A stretch of 12,106 nt of DNA. Origin: Anditalea sp035461405. Lineage in GTDB: Bacteria; Bacteroidota; Bacteroidia; Cytophagales; Cyclobacteriaceae. This document shows positions 1 through 7,234 of this stretch, piece by piece. Under the pieces are notes generated by a model. That model worked only from the letters and a program-made list of their open reading frames with translations. It was not told where the DNA came from and searched no databases. How positions within the stretch are numbered: position 1 is the stretch's first letter; each line of letters opens with the position of its first letter. The DNA lies in contig DATHVH010000148.1 in NCBI GenBank assembly GCA_035461405.1, positions 1 to 12,106 of the forward strand. The letters are read 5' to 3'. Position numbers and translations under genes: made by a program.

Positions 1-1
1 T

Positions 2-271
2 GAAAAAGTAAGAACTAGAACGAATCATTCCGGTGGTATCCAAGGGGGTATTTCCAATGGTGAAGACATCTACTTTAATGTGGCATTTAAACCTGTGGCT
101 ACCATCATGCAGGATCAGGAAAGCATCAATGAAAGTGGTGACGCTGTAACAGTATCCGGCAAAGGTCGACATGACCCCTGTGTGGTTCCTCGTGCAGTAC
201 CTATAGTAGAAGCAATGGCTGCACTCGTATTGGCAGACTATCTTTTATTGAACAGATCAAGTAAGCTATAA
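2..271 (+). CDS. aroC: Chorismate synthase, C-terminal fragment (5' end outside window)
   Basis: This is the last 89 codons of chorismate synthase, the seventh enzyme of the shikimate pathway. It converts 5-enolpyruvylshikimate-3-phosphate to chorismate in the cytoplasm, using reduced FMN as cofactor. The frame is open from base 2 and stops with TAA at 269-271. The family-specific C-terminal blocks are visible: NHSGGIQGGISNGEDIYF, then FKPVATI, then GRHDPCVVPRAVPIVEAM near the end. The Arg, His and Asp of GRHDP belong to the conserved active-site region of the family. The first two thirds of the protein lie upstream of the window, so the start and total length cannot be judged. The next gene begins 27 bases downstream on the same strand, so read-through transcription is plausible. 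Confidence 0.96.
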   Translation, partial: EKVRTRTNHSGGIQGGISNGEDIYFNVAFKPVATIMQDQESINESGDAVTVSGKGRHDPCVVPRAVPIVEAMAALVLADYLLLNRSSKL

Positions 272-298
272 TAACCCTTTTAGGATAATCCTTATAAC

Positions 299-1657
299 AT
301 GCTAAAAAGAATACCCTTACATACACAGATTATCATAGGTCTGGTTCTAGGCCTCATATTTGGATTGGTAGTCATAAAGACGGCCATTCCAACTAGCTTC
401 ACTCTAAATTATATAAAACCAATAGGCACCATTTTTATCAATGCTTTAAAGATGATAGCAGTGCCCCTAGTACTTGCTTCTCTTATAGTAGGGGTGTCAA
501 ATCTGGGAGACATTTCAAAATTAAGCAGAATAGGGGGAAAGACTATTTTCACTTATATGTGTACTACCGTATTGGCTGTTACGATAGGTTTGATATTAGT
601 AAATATATTCCAGCCGGGAAGAGCATTGCCTGTAGAAACCAGAGAAAGTCTGATGGCACTTTATGATGATACGGCAGGATCTAAAGCTTCGGAAGCAGAA
701 AGACTTCAACAACAAAGCCCTCTTCAACCCCTAGTTGACATCGTTCCAGAAAACGTATTCCTAGCTACTACGGACAATGCCAGTATGCTTCAAGTTGTGT
801 TTTTTGCTATCATAGTGGGCATAGCATTGCTTCAGATCCCCAAAGCTAAGGGAGCCCCTGTCATTGCGTTTTTTGATGGACTAAATGATATCATCATTCA
901 GATAGTAGGATATATCATGATGCTGGCACCATATGGTGTATTTGCTCTTATGGCTTCTCTCATAGTAGAAATAGCTGGGGACAATCCGGATTCTGCTGTA
1001 GCCTTATTGATGGCACTTTTAAAATATAGCCTTGTAGTTCTTGGAGGCCTGTTCTTTTTGATACTGGCCGTTTATCCAGCTATCCTTAAGATGTTTACGA
1101 AAGTAAAATATGTAGACTTCTTTAAAGCTATTCGACCTGCGCAACTACTGGCCTTTACTACCAGCTCCAGTTCTGCGACTTTACCGGTGACAATGAAGCA
1201 GGTCGAAGAGGAAATAGGAGTGTCTGAGGAAGTGAGCAGTTTTGTACTGCCTCTGGGAGCTACTATAAATATGGATGGTACCAGTCTCTACCAGGGAGTA
1301 GCAGCGGTTTTTATAGCCCAGGCATTGGGCATGGATCTTACTATCACTCAGCAGCTGATGATCGTACTGACCGCTACACTTGCCTCCATAGGATCTGCAG
1401 GTGTGCCTGGCGCAGGGATCATTATGCTTATCATCGTACTAGAGTCCATTAATGTGCCAGCGGCTGGAATAGCACTGATCATAGCCCCTGACCGTATTTT
1501 GGATATGTTTAGAACAATAGTGAACGTCACCGGTGATGCCACAGTATGTACTGTAGTGGCCAGTACAGAAAATGAACTGCCAGATGGTCTTATCAGAAGA
1601 TCAAATCCATTAACTCCTGATTTTAGTGAAACCGAAGCAGAAAAGGAAATAAGCTAA
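299..1657 (+). CDS. Dicarboxylate/amino acid:cation symporter (GltP/DctA, SLC1-like family)
   Basis: This is a 452-residue inner-membrane carrier that imports acidic amino acids or C4-dicarboxylates together with Na+ or H+. The length and the hydrophobic segments fit the eight-helix, two-hairpin fold of the archaeal model GltPh. Motifs appear in the family order: the serine-rich hairpin 1 (TSSSSATLP, about residues 288-295), the NMDGT motif of helix 7 (324-328), hairpin 2 (SAGVPGAG, 366-373), and helix 8 with DRILDMFRTIVNVTGD (398-413). Arg405 aligns with GltPh Arg397, which holds the side-chain carboxylate of the substrate. Asp402 and Asp413 align with GltPh Asp394 and Asp405. This favours an acidic substrate over neutral amino acids, but glutamate/aspartate and dicarboxylates cannot be told apart. 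The ATG at 299 starts just before helix 1. No Shine-Dalgarno sequence is obvious. An 11-base dyad, AGGATAATCCT, sits at 282-292 just upstream. Confidence 0.93.
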   Translation: MLKRIPLHTQIIIGLVLGLIFGLVVIKTAIPTSFTLNYIKPIGTIFINALKMIAVPLVLASLIVGVSNLGDISKLSRIGGKTIFTYMCTTVLAVTIGLILVNIFQPGRALPVETRESLMALYDDTAGSKASEAERLQQQSPLQPLVDIVPENVFLATTDNASMLQVVFFAIIVGIALLQIPKAKGAPVIAFFDGLNDIIIQIVGYIMMLAPYGVFALMASLIVEIAGDNPDSAVALLMALLKYSLVVLGGLFFLILAVYPAILKMFTKVKYVDFFKAIRPAQLLAFTTSSSSATLPVTMKQVEEEIGVSEEVSSFVLPLGATINMDGTSLYQGVAAVFIAQALGMDLTITQQLMIVLTATLASIGSAGVPGAGIIMLIIVLESINVPAAGIALIIAPDRILDMFRTIVNVTGDATVCTVVASTENELPDGLIRRSNPLTPDFSETEAEKEIS

Positions 1658-1729
1658 ACCTTACTATTTAAGGAACTATTAAATCTTCTTCTCGCTTAGA
1701 TTATCATAACAAATATAAATATTAAGAAC

Positions 1730-2311
1730 ATGCTGCAAGCACAGAAAAGACCGGTTCATATCTATATGGAAGCTAACCCAAACCCAAACTCTTTAAAGTT
1801 TGTGGTTAATTTCATGCTTACCGATGATGGCATAAGTTTTGACTATCCAGACCAGGAAAGTACTGCCAATTCACCTTTGGCCAATGAGTTATTCAACTTT
1901 GCGGCTGTGGACAGGGTTTTCATAGCTGCCAATTTTGTCACAGTAACAAAAAAGGATGAGGTAATCTGGGAAGAAGTCAGAGATATTATCCGTGAACATA
2001 TTAAAAACTATCTGGAAACTGGAAAATCTCCTATCAATGTAGCTTTTGAACAGGATCCGTTGTTTGATGAAAATGACAGTGAAATTGTTAAAAAAATTAA
2101 AGGTATTCTAGACGAATATATCAGGCCCGCAGTAGAGCAGGACGGGGGAGCCATAGTTTTTCACAGCTTCAATGATGGCGTTGTCAAAGTTTTGCTGCAG
2201 GGATCGTGTTCGGGATGCCCTTCAAGTACCATTACTCTAAAGGCAGGTATTCAGAATCTTTTGACCAGAATGCTTCCCGAAGTGAAGGAAGTAGAAGCCG
2301 AAGGGGTTTAA
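1730..2311 (+). CDS. nfu: NifU family protein (Nfu-type Fe-S cluster scaffold/carrier)
   Basis: This 193-residue cytoplasmic protein binds and hands on iron-sulfur clusters to target enzymes. Two domains are visible. The first is an N-terminal Nfu_N domain (about residues 9-100), recognised by EANPNPNSLKF (14-24). The second is a C-terminal NifU-like domain (about 117-190) with the cluster-binding CxxC motif, Cys160 and Cys163, in GSCSGCPSS. A conserved VEQDGGAI block (135-142) lies just before it. This architecture resembles mitochondrial NFU1 more than E. coli NfuA, whose N-terminal domain is of a different type. The ATG at 1730 is taken as the start. An internal ATG at residue 13 would remove the HIY strand ahead of the NPNPNS block and is less likely. 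A strong terminator follows 16 bases after the stop, so this gene closes the transcript. Confidence 0.94.
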   Translation: MLQAQKRPVHIYMEANPNPNSLKFVVNFMLTDDGISFDYPDQESTANSPLANELFNFAAVDRVFIAANFVTVTKKDEVIWEEVRDIIREHIKNYLETGKSPINVAFEQDPLFDENDSEIVKKIKGILDEYIRPAVEQDGGAIVFHSFNDGVVKVLLQGSCSGCPSSTITLKAGIQNLLTRMLPEVKEVEAEGV

Positions 2312-2327
2312 AAGTTATAAAATAAAT

Positions 2328-2364
2328 TAGGTTTAGTGGCAATACCACTAAACCTATTGTTTTT
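2328..2364 (+). terminator. Rho-independent-type terminator after nfu
   Basis: There is a perfect 12-bp stem, TAGGTTTAGTGG (2328-2339) pairing with CCACTAAACCTA (2345-2356), around a 5-base loop CAATA. It is followed by the T-rich tail TTGTTTTT (2357-2364). It begins 16 bases after the nfu stop codon, so it most likely ends the aroC/symporter/nfu direction of transcription. A GTG at 2336 that could be read as a start of the next gene lies inside the left arm, which is an argument against using it. Confidence 0.85.
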
Positions 2365-2395
2365 CATTTGCCTTTGGATATTTTACCAATCACCT

Positions 2396-3469
2396 ATGTT
2401 TAAAAAAAACTGGGCCTGGGCCTTACTTGGATTAATAGCGATTATCATCAGGTATTTTGCGGCGCAAAATCCTGAAAAGACAGAGGAGCTTTATTCCAGG
2501 ACTTTTTTCCCTGTGATTCGTAATGTCCTTGACCTCACTATTTCCAGATTACCATTTCCCACAGTTTATCTTTTTATAGTAGTAATCGTTATAGTTTTTG
2601 GATTTTTTATCTATAATCTAATCTATAAAGAGGGCTGGCTCACAAAAGTTTTATTTAGCTTTAGATCACTTTTCAATTTCTTGGGAGGCCTCATTTTCTT
2701 CTTTCTATTTCTCTGGGGTTATAACTACCAGAGGGTACCTATTTTTGAACAGCTTGAATTATCACCGCGGCCATTGGGCCAGGATGAAATTATGCGTGAA
2801 ATCGAACTCACATCTAATATACTAGTACAGTTGAGACTTAATTTAACGCTAGATTCAGCTGCTATAGAAAAAACAATCCCATATAATGAATTAGAAAATA
2901 TTGTTCGGGCGAATATGACGGCCAATCTTTATCTTTTGGGTCTTAATTTCACTGGTCATCCCAGAACTAAGCTTTTTTACCCTGAAGGATTTATGACCAG
3001 GATGGGAATTCTGGGCATATATTTTCCCTATACGGGAGAAAGTTACATTGACTCGGCTCTCCATCCTTTAGAAAGACCCTTTACAGTGGCCCATGAGATG
3101 GCGCATAGTTATGGAGTGACTGATGAGGGAGAGGCCAATTTTATAGGATGGGTTATATGTTCAAACAGCGATGATCCACTTCTACAATATAGCGGACAAC
3201 TTAGACTTCTCAGGTATCAGCTGAGTGATCTTTATAGGATTAACCCAAACCTTTATCGCCAGACTTTCTCCAGATTAAATAGAGGGATTAAAAACGATCT
3301 TTCAGCTATTCTAAAAAATAAAGAAGAAATAAAACCTATTTCTTCCGAACTTAGCAAACGCTCCAATGACATTTTCCTAAAAACCCAGGGTGTAAAAGCC
3401 GGTGTACAAAGTTACCAGCAGCTACCTATGCTAGCCAATGCATGGAGGAACCGGCTTAAGGGTGAATAA
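2396..3469 (+). CDS. DUF3810 family membrane protein, putative zincin-like metallopeptidase
   Basis: This is a 357-residue predicted inner-membrane protein resembling the DUF3810 family common in Bacteroidota and some Firmicutes; its function is not established. Three hydrophobic segments are visible at about residues 7-21, 54-76 and 88-110, followed by a mostly soluble C-terminal part. That part carries HEMAH (233-237), an HExxH zinc-binding signature, and seven residues later DEGEANF (243-249), where Glu244 or Glu246 could be the third metal ligand as in gluzincins. This suggests a membrane-anchored metalloprotease, but no activity can be claimed. I chose the ATG at 2396, which gives the typical short positive N-terminus MFKKNW. 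The frame stays open 20 codons further back to a GTG at 2336, but that codon lies inside the upstream terminator stem. The gene probably has its own promoter, though I saw no clear one in the short gap. Confidence 0.82.
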   Translation: MFKKNWAWALLGLIAIIIRYFAAQNPEKTEELYSRTFFPVIRNVLDLTISRLPFPTVYLFIVVIVIVFGFFIYNLIYKEGWLTKVLFSFRSLFNFLGGLIFFFLFLWGYNYQRVPIFEQLELSPRPLGQDEIMREIELTSNILVQLRLNLTLDSAAIEKTIPYNELENIVRANMTANLYLLGLNFTGHPRTKLFYPEGFMTRMGILGIYFPYTGESYIDSALHPLERPFTVAHEMAHSYGVTDEGEANFIGWVICSNSDDPLLQYSGQLRLLRYQLSDLYRINPNLYRQTFSRLNRGIKNDLSAILKNKEEIKPISSELSKRSNDIFLKTQGVKAGVQSYQQLPMLANAWRNRLKGE

Positions 3470-3482
3470 ATATTTTATTTAG

Positions 3483-3490
3483 TATTTTTG
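3483..3490 (+). promoter_or_regulatory. Bacteroidota-type -7 promoter element for the antiporter gene
   Basis: TATTTTTG is an exact match to the Bacteroidota -7 consensus TAnnTTTG and is followed by CC, as is common. It lies 31 bases before the ATG of the antiporter, which would leave a leader of roughly 20-25 bases. I saw no convincing TTG -33 element at the usual distance upstream, so the call rests on the -7 match and its position. Confidence 0.5.
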
Positions 3491-3521
3491 CCTACACCCA
3501 AATCATTTATTATTTCACATT

Positions 3522-4982
3522 ATGAATGTAACAGCAGAAAACATACTGTTAATAAGTTCTATACTTTTAATTGGAAGCATTATCGCCAGCAAAACTGCAG
3601 GCAAGGCAGGTATACCTATACTTCTCCTCTTTTTAGGAATAGGCATGTTGGCAGGTTCTGACGGTATTGGGAAAATTTACTTTGATGACCCGAACATAGC
3701 ACAGTTTTTTGGTATTACTGCTCTTACCTATATTTTGTTTTCGGGGGGTCTGGATACCAAATGGCAAAGTATAAAACCTGTATTGGGAGCTGGATTGACA
3801 CTCTCTACAGTAGGTGTTTTGTTAACTGCTGTATCCGTAGGTGTATTTGTCCACCTCATCAGTTCATTTTCACTATTGGAAGGACTATTATTAGGGGCTA
3901 TAGTTTCTTCTACAGATGCTGCGGCAGTATTTTCCATATTAAGGGCCAAAAGTATAGGTCTAAAGGGAAACATCCGACCACTTCTTGAACTGGAATCAGG
4001 GAGCAATGACCCGATGGCTTATTTCCTAACTATAGGGCTTACTTCTTTATTAGCGCTAGCAGATTTCACTATAAGTGAATTAATACCGGTATTTTTTATA
4101 CAAATGATAGTAGGTGGGGCAGGCGGCTTTTTGCTTGGAAAGCTTATCGTGTGGGTGATCAATAAAATTAATTTAGAATATGAAGGTTTATATCCTGTGC
4201 TCATGCTAGGCATGGTGATACTGGTATATGCCTTGATCGACTTAGCTGGTGGCAATGGATTCTTGGGGGTTTATATAGCAGCACTTACCATAGGAAACGG
4301 TAAAATGGTCCATAAAAAGAGTATGATCAAATTCTTTGACGGGGTGGCCTGGCTGATGCAGATCGTAATGTTTATTACTTTAGGCTTATTGGTATATCCT
4401 ACAGAGATATTACCAGTGGTAGGTCTAGGAGCATTAGTTTCAGCCTTTTTAATTTTTGTAGCCCGCCCTATTGGAGTATTTGCTTCCCTTGCTTTTTTCA
4501 AATACAAGGTCCGGGATAAACTATTTGTAAGCTGGGTAGGATTGAGAGGCGCAGTACCAATAGTATTTGCTACTTTCCCTCTTATAGCAGGAGTAGATAA
4601 ATCCTCACTTATTTTCAATGTAGTGTTTTTCATAGTCCTCACATCCGTTGCTCTGCAGGCTACTACTCTGCCTTTGGTGGCCAAATGGCTACACCTTGCC
4701 GTCCCTGAAGGTTTGAAGCGAAGGTCATTGTTAGATTTAGAATTATCCGAAGATTTTAAAAATGCACTTGTAGAGGTAGAGCTGCCGGAAAACTCATTGG
4801 TAGATGGAATGAAAATCTGGGAACTGGATTTTCCAAAAACTTCTTTGATAGTTTTAATAAATAGACAAGAGAAGTTCATCACACCGAATGGACTGACCGA
4901 AGTCCACTCCGGTGACAAGCTCTTGGTCATGATGAATATGGAATCAGAGGAAAAACACATCAAGGAGGCTTTGAAGATCTGA
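3522..4982 (+). CDS. nhaP2: Potassium (or sodium)/proton antiporter, CPA1/NhaP2-type with TrkA_C domain
   Basis: This 486-residue inner-membrane antiporter exchanges K+ or Na+ for H+ and serves ion and pH homeostasis. The first ~390 residues are a hydrophobic Na+/H+ exchanger domain. It has STDAAAVF (130-137) with the Thr-Asp pair at 131-132 and ESGSNDP (158-164) with the Asn162-Asp163 pair typical of electroneutral CPA1 transporters. ARPIGV (314-319) and the late-helix motif GLRGAVP (340-346) follow. A soluble C-terminal TrkA_C (RCK_C) domain covers about 410-482 and ends in a strand pattern around GDKLLVMMN. The layout fits the NhaP2/CvrA potassium/proton antiporters. RCK_C domains of related transporters bind regulatory ligands, c-di-AMP in some Firmicutes; whether that applies here is unknown. 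Which cation is carried cannot be read from the sequence. The gene runs towards the EamA gene on the opposite strand. Confidence 0.9.
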   Translation: MNVTAENILLISSILLIGSIIASKTAGKAGIPILLLFLGIGMLAGSDGIGKIYFDDPNIAQFFGITALTYILFSGGLDTKWQSIKPVLGAGLTLSTVGVLLTAVSVGVFVHLISSFSLLEGLLLGAIVSSTDAAAVFSILRAKSIGLKGNIRPLLELESGSNDPMAYFLTIGLTSLLALADFTISELIPVFFIQMIVGGAGGFLLGKLIVWVINKINLEYEGLYPVLMLGMVILVYALIDLAGGNGFLGVYIAALTIGNGKMVHKKSMIKFFDGVAWLMQIVMFITLGLLVYPTEILPVVGLGALVSAFLIFVARPIGVFASLAFFKYKVRDKLFVSWVGLRGAVPIVFATFPLIAGVDKSSLIFNVVFFIVLTSVALQATTLPLVAKWLHLAVPEGLKRRSLLDLELSEDFKNALVEVELPENSLVDGMKIWELDFPKTSLIVLINRQEKFITPNGLTEVHSGDKLLVMMNMESEEKHIKEALKI

Positions 4983-5254
4983 AAACGAAGTTAATGGGAA
5001 GGACGTGAAAAGGAGAAAATAAAGTAAGAAGTGAAAAGGGAAAAGAGCGACAGCGCTTTGCCGCCTTCCTACCGAAAGGCAAGTAGGTACAGAATATTTG
5101 TAGCAGGTGAAAAATAAAGCCTCATTTCGTGCAGTAGGTACGGAAAATTAAAACTTTGGACGTAGTGGTCAACGGAAAGATAGCAAAAGAAAGTTGGGTC
5201 AAGTTTCAATAATCATCTAAACTACATTCCACCAATTAACTGCTCGCCTTTTCA
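4983..5254. other. Non-coding spacer between convergent genes, with short repeats
   Basis: These 272 bases separate the antiporter from the EamA gene on the other strand, and I see no credible coding sequence. The left part is purine-rich and contains GTGAAAAGG twice (5005-5013 and 5031-5039). The reverse complement CCTTTTCAC lies at 5247-5255, at the far edge. AGTAGGTAC is repeated at 5082-5090 and 5133-5141, each time followed by a purine and GAA. A short stem, GCCTT with AAGGC, lies near 5063-5080, overlapping a second possible pairing of CCTAC with GTAGG. Neither is followed by a clear T-run, so no strong terminator is visible. The spacer may be decayed sequence or a degenerate interspersed repeat. 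Confidence 0.5.
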
Positions 5255-6163
5255 CTAAACTTTAGCCGCATTTCCATTTTTTCTGTTTCCTATCCACACC
5301 CCAATGATGACAGCCAATATCCCTATATAATGTCCTAACAGCAAAACTTCCCCATCCCATACTCCCCAAAGAATAGCTACTATCGGAATAAGATAGGTTA
5401 CAGAACTTGCAAAAACTGGCGTGGCAATCTTAACTAAAATATTGAATATTATAAGGGCTATAGCTGTCCCTACTACTCCTAAAATGGTAATATATCCAGC
5501 AGCTAGATAGGCTCCTTCAGCATGTACCAGTTTGAACGAAAAGTCTGTAAAAAGAAACAAATACATGGAGGCAACAGGCAATACCATCAATAATGATATA
5601 GCAGTGATTTCCACAGGTTTTAAAGCCACAAACCAATATTTTATAATATTTACATTAATACCATAACAGAGTGTAGCTAGCAAAACTAAAAGAGCATAGG
5701 AATTTATCTGCGTGAAGGTGCCTAGTCCACCTCCATCTCTTACCGTGATCAGAATTCCAACTCCTACAAACGCTATTAGGAGACCCAGAGCATTTCTTCG
5801 GGTAATCCTGGATTTGAAAAATAATGCTCCTATGATCACCACGGATAATGGCGTTAGTGCATTAAGCACACCAGTAAGCGAACTGCTAAGTTGGGTTTGT
5901 GCTTTGGCAAATAAAAATGCAGGAATAAAGCTACCTACCAAACCGACTATGATAAGGTTTCCTACCTGTCTTCGGTTAAGGTTTTTGAGCTTTGCTATGG
6001 AGAGCGGAACTAGCACCAATCCTGCTGATACTATTCGATAAGCCCCTACTTCCCCTGGAGAAAAAACAAGTAAACCTCTTTTGATCAAAATAAATGAACT
6101 GCCCCATATCAAGGCCAATAAAATAAGAAAGAGCCAACTTTTAAGGGCTCTTTCTTTTTGCAT
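5255..6163 (-). CDS. EamA/DMT-superfamily transporter (putative metabolite exporter)
   Basis: This is a 302-residue inner-membrane protein with ten predicted hydrophobic segments arranged as two EamA repeats (roughly residues 10-145 and 155-295). The start of the first repeat, LIWGSSFILIKRGL followed by a GEVGAYR segment, and the second-repeat element TATPVFASSVTYLIPIVAIL-like region (ATPVFASSVTYL, then PIVAILWG) are typical of the family. Members of this drug/metabolite transporter group export amino acids or other small metabolites, but the substrate cannot be predicted. I chose the ATG at 6163; a TTG four codons upstream (6175) is possible but weaker. The gene follows dusB on the same strand with a 42-base gap, so the two may be co-transcribed. 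A perfect 11-bp inverted repeat lies within the first codons and could affect translation initiation. Confidence 0.88.
   Translation of the reverse strand: MQKERALKSWLFLILLALIWGSSFILIKRGLLVFSPGEVGAYRIVSAGLVLVPLSIAKLKNLNRRQVGNLIIVGLVGSFIPAFLFAKAQTQLSSSLTGVLNALTPLSVVIIGALFFKSRITRRNALGLLIAFVGVGILITVRDGGGLGTFTQINSYALLVLLATLCYGINVNIIKYWFVALKPVEITAISLLMVLPVASMYLFLFTDFSFKLVHAEGAYLAAGYITILGVVGTAIALIIFNILVKIATPVFASSVTYLIPIVAILWGVWDGEVLLLGHYIGILAVIIGVWIGNRKNGNAAKV
6125..6156 (-). other. Perfect 11-bp hairpin inside the 5' coding end of the EamA gene
   Basis: AAGAAAGAGCC and GGCTCTTTCTT form a perfect 11-bp stem with a 10-base loop, the arms lying at 6125-6135 and 6146-6156. On the mRNA of the EamA gene the stem begins four bases after the AUG and covers about codons 3-13. 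Such a fold could hinder ribosome loading. Read on the plus strand the right arm runs into TTT and then G, so it could also stop antisense transcription. That the fold is regulatory is inference; the symmetry itself is direct. Confidence 0.6.
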
Positions 6164-6205
6164 ATCCTGGTTCAACTAGAGTCAGTTTATTTTATATAAT
6201 AATTC

Positions 6206-7195
6206 TTAAAATTGAAAATCAGCGTAGACCTCACCTACCTGATCCAATATAGCACGAACTTCTTCATATGACTCAGTCGTCACCATCTGAGTACGATATG
6301 ATTTAAAATTAGGCATACCTCGGAAATAATTGGTGTAATGTCTTCTCATTTCTAAAATGCCCAGCTTTTCACCTTTCCATTCTACAGAAAAGTCCAAATG
6401 TTTTTTGGTTACTTTAATCCTTTCTTCAAGGTCTGGAGGAGGAAGGAGTTCTCCTGTAGCAAAATAATGTTTGATTTCATTAAATATCCACGGGTATCCA
6501 ATAGATGCCCTGCCTATCATAATGCCATCCACTCCATATTTGTTTCGGTATTCGAGGGCTTTTTCGGCTGAATCGACATCACCGTTACCAAATACTGGAA
6601 TCTTGATTCTAGGATTTTCTTTGATTTTAGCCAGATAACTCCAATCTGCAGTTCCCTTATACATTTGCTTTCGTGTACGGGCGTGTATACTGATGGCCTG
6701 AATGCCTATATCCTGTAGCCGCTCTACCACTTCATTGATCCTGATGGTATTTTCATCCCAACCAAGACGGGTCTTAACTGTCACAGGAATATTAACTGCC
6801 TTGACTATTTCTGCCGTCATCGAAACCATTTTATCTATATCCAGAAGAATACCTGCCCCAGCACCTTTACAGGCTACTTTATTGACAGGACACCCGTAGT
6901 TAATATCAAGGATATCGGGTTTAGCTTCCTCCACTATAGAAGCGGCTTCACGCATGGAATCTATTTCATTTCCGAATATTTGGATACCTATTGGTTTTTC
7001 ATAATCAAATATATCCAACTTCTGCACACTTTTGGCTGCATCGCGAATCAGTCCTTCGGAACTGATAAATTCAGTATACATCAAGTCTGCTCCATTTGCC
7101 TTACACACAGCCCTGAAAGGCGGATCACTCACGTCTTCCATGGGTGCAAGTAAGAGGGGAAAATCCCCTAATTCTAAGTTTCCTATTTTTACCAC
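6206..7195 (-). CDS. dusB: tRNA-dihydrouridine synthase (DusB-like)
   Basis: This 329-residue cytoplasmic flavoenzyme reduces specific uridines in the tRNA D-loop to dihydrouridine with FMN and NADPH. The TIM-barrel motifs appear in order: APMEDVSDPPFR (17-28, FMN phosphate end), NYGCPVNKV (99-107) with the catalytic Cys102, KTRLGW (141-146), HART (171-174) with the FMN-contacting His171, GNGDV (203-207) and IGRAS (227-231). A C-terminal helical tRNA-binding part follows from about residue 255. Length and motifs match bacterial DusB. The start is GTG at 7195: an in-frame stop lies three codons upstream, and the next Met is residue 19, inside the conserved FMN motif, so GTG is effectively forced. 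The EamA gene follows after 42 bases, and a CPBP protease gene diverges 39 bases upstream. Confidence 0.95.
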   Translation of the reverse strand: MVKIGNLELGDFPLLLAPMEDVSDPPFRAVCKANGADLMYTEFISSEGLIRDAAKSVQKLDIFDYEKPIGIQIFGNEIDSMREAASIVEEAKPDILDINYGCPVNKVACKGAGAGILLDIDKMVSMTAEIVKAVNIPVTVKTRLGWDENTIRINEVVERLQDIGIQAISIHARTRKQMYKGTADWSYLAKIKENPRIKIPVFGNGDVDSAEKALEYRNKYGVDGIMIGRASIGYPWIFNEIKHYFATGELLPPPDLEERIKVTKKHLDFSVEWKGEKLGILEMRRHYTNYFRGMPNFKSYRTQMVTTESYEEVRAILDQVGEVYADFQF

Positions 7196-7216
7196 TATTG
7201 ATTATATAATTTTCGT

Positions 7217-7226
7217 GTAAATTTAC
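7217..7226. promoter_or_regulatory. 10-bp palindrome in the divergent dusB/CPBP gap (possible shared promoter or operator)
   Basis: GTAAATTTAC is a perfect palindrome in the middle of the 39-base gap between the divergent dusB and CPBP genes. On either strand it contains TAAATTTA, seven of eight positions of the Bacteroidota -7 element TAnnTTTG. A second near match, TAATTTTC, lies at 7207-7214 on the plus strand. With so little space both promoters must overlap here or inside the coding regions. In AT-rich DNA such a palindrome can also occur by chance. Confidence 0.25.
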
Positions 7227-7234
7227 CGCTAATT

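Noticed and set aside
282..292. AGGATAATCCT dyad before the symporter gene as an operator
   Set aside because: Eleven bases with a single central base in an AT-rich gap are weak evidence, and no regulator gene is nearby.
1659..1673. CCTTA/TAAGG 5-bp hairpin after the symporter gene
   Set aside because: The stem is short and has no T-run, so it is not supported as a terminator.
2336..2395. Upstream GTG extension of the DUF3810 gene
   Set aside because: The codon lies inside the stem of a strong terminator and the added residues are not needed for the family's N-terminus.
4271..4963. 230-codon open frame on the minus strand opposite the antiporter gene
   Set aside because: It is antisense to a gene with clear family motifs, has no recognisable domain and fits a codon-bias shadow.
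6164..6175. TTG start four codons upstream of the EamA ATG
   Set aside because: There is no ribosome binding site upstream and an ATG is available immediately after; the added residues are not part of the first membrane helix.
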